The position numbers were made by a program, and so were the translations under genes. The notes below the pieces were generated by a model. It did no database searches, was not told where the DNA came from, and saw only the letters and a list, made by a program, of their open reading frames with translations. DNA of 6,926 bases from Clostridia bacterium (GTDB lineage: Bacteria > Bacillota > Clostridia > Lachnospirales > WQUN01), in the NCBI GenBank assembly GCA_025997155.1, contig BNUF01000126.1, positions 1 through 6,926 on the forward strand, read 5' to 3'. Shown here piece by piece: positions 6,675 to 6,926 of this stretch; position 1 is the stretch's first letter, and each line of letters opens with the position of its first letter.

Positions 6675-6700
6675 AAAAAAGACGCTCACCGCGTCCTTTT
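6675..6700 (-). terminator. Rho-independent terminator after the small ORF
   Basis: In the minus-strand transcript GACGC pairs perfectly with GCGTC around the loop GGTGA; a G-U pair and four A-U pairs extend the stem to 10 bp, and the 3' side runs into six U residues (6680-6675). The stem begins at the stop codon of the small ORF. Read on the plus strand the same stem has one A-C mismatch and only four U, so it is better suited to the minus direction. It lies only a few bases from the ribosome site of the next gene, so it must be leaky or antiterminated if the operon is transcribed through it. Confidence 0.75.
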
Positions 6701-6918
6701 CATATTCTGCTTAACAACTGTTGAAACTCATAGTCTGACAAGGGTTCTATTTTAGAGTTTAATGGTTTATTCCCGCGATGCAACGCTGAAAGGGCTTCGC
6801 CATACTCATATATCGCGTTAATAAAATCGCGTCCGTCATTTAGTATGTCATTGTTTTTAGGAACTCTTTCGTCTATGAATTTCATAAATCCCTCGTCAGT
6901 TTCCAAATCATTCACCAT
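6700..6918 (-). CDS. Small hypothetical protein, AT-rich (possible moron; start may lie beyond the edge)
   Basis: A 72-residue, acidic protein not recognised as a known family. It has a hydrophobic-patterned helix, RDFINAIYEYGEALSALHRG, and ends PLSDYEFQQLLSRI. No signal peptide, membrane segment or metal motif is visible. Its GC content (about 38% by hand count) is far below that of the adjacent gp10-like gene (around 60%). Related phages usually carry another head-tail connector protein in this slot, but this sequence does not resemble one. The ORF stops at the foot of an intrinsic terminator, so it may be a separately inserted gene. ATG 6918 is the first start inside the window, but only 8 nt are visible upstream, with no Shine-Dalgarno, and the frame is open to the right edge, so a longer protein is possible. 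That it is a real gene rests on length, helical pattern and the terminator. Confidence 0.6.
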   Translation of the reverse strand: MVNDLETDEGFMKFIDERVPKNNDILNDGRDFINAIYEYGEALSALHRGNKPLNSKIEPLSDYEFQQLLSRI

Positions 6919-6926
6919 ACCAAACA

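Noticed and set aside
6710..6740. Possible minus-strand promoter with TTGTCA as -35 inside the end of the small ORF
   Set aside because: No acceptable -10 box at 16-18 nt spacing, and it would lie upstream of the terminator.
6333..6755. 140-codon plus-strand ORF opposite the gp10-like gene
   Set aside because: Pro/Arg-rich translation typical of an antisense shadow; it crosses the terminator and two minus-strand genes and has no family resemblance.

Overview
The window is a stretch of a tailed-phage (siphovirus-type) or prophage morphogenesis operon, read entirely on the minus strand, so gene order runs from right to left. The gene families match phages of Gram-positive (Bacillota) hosts: two small minor-capsid/tail-completion proteins, a phi13-type major tail protein with an Ig-like domain, a tail assembly chaperone, a long tape measure, a Dit protein and the start of a tail-tip endopeptidase-type protein. 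Host assignment is an inference from family type and from mixed, middling base composition. No integrase, tRNA or host gene is visible, so prophage and free phage cannot be told apart.

Layout from right to left: a small AT-rich ORF of unknown function (6918-6700, possibly continuing past the edge); a rho-independent terminator at its stop; a gp10/minor-capsid-type head-tail joining protein (6660-6301); a tail terminator/minor-capsid-type protein (6299-5880); the major tail tube protein (5876-4986); the tail chaperone G (4982-4680); a detached T-like segment (4679-4527); the tape measure (4513-1250); the distal tail protein Dit (1257-487); and the N-terminal 156 residues of a tail-tip protein leaving the window at position 1. 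Genes abut or overlap by a few bases, and most use a G-only Shine-Dalgarno (GGGGG, often GGGGGTG). No gene-free stretch reaches 300 bases.

The genes work together in tail building. The two small proteins finish the head-tail joint and cap the tube, the major tail protein polymerises around the tape measure with help from the G chaperone, and Dit and the tail-tip protein form the distal hub.

The most interesting feature is in the chaperone. G carries a near-textbook -1 frameshift signal: A_AAA_AAC in phase, a 4-nt spacer and a perfect 8-bp GC-rich stem. However, the -1 frame closes after 21 codons, while the T-like segment lies in frame 0, directly behind the G stop codon. A single-base indel (natural or a sequence error), stop readthrough or unusual recoding could explain this. 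The second point of interest is the low-GC small ORF with its own terminator in the middle of the late operon, which looks like a moron-type insertion.
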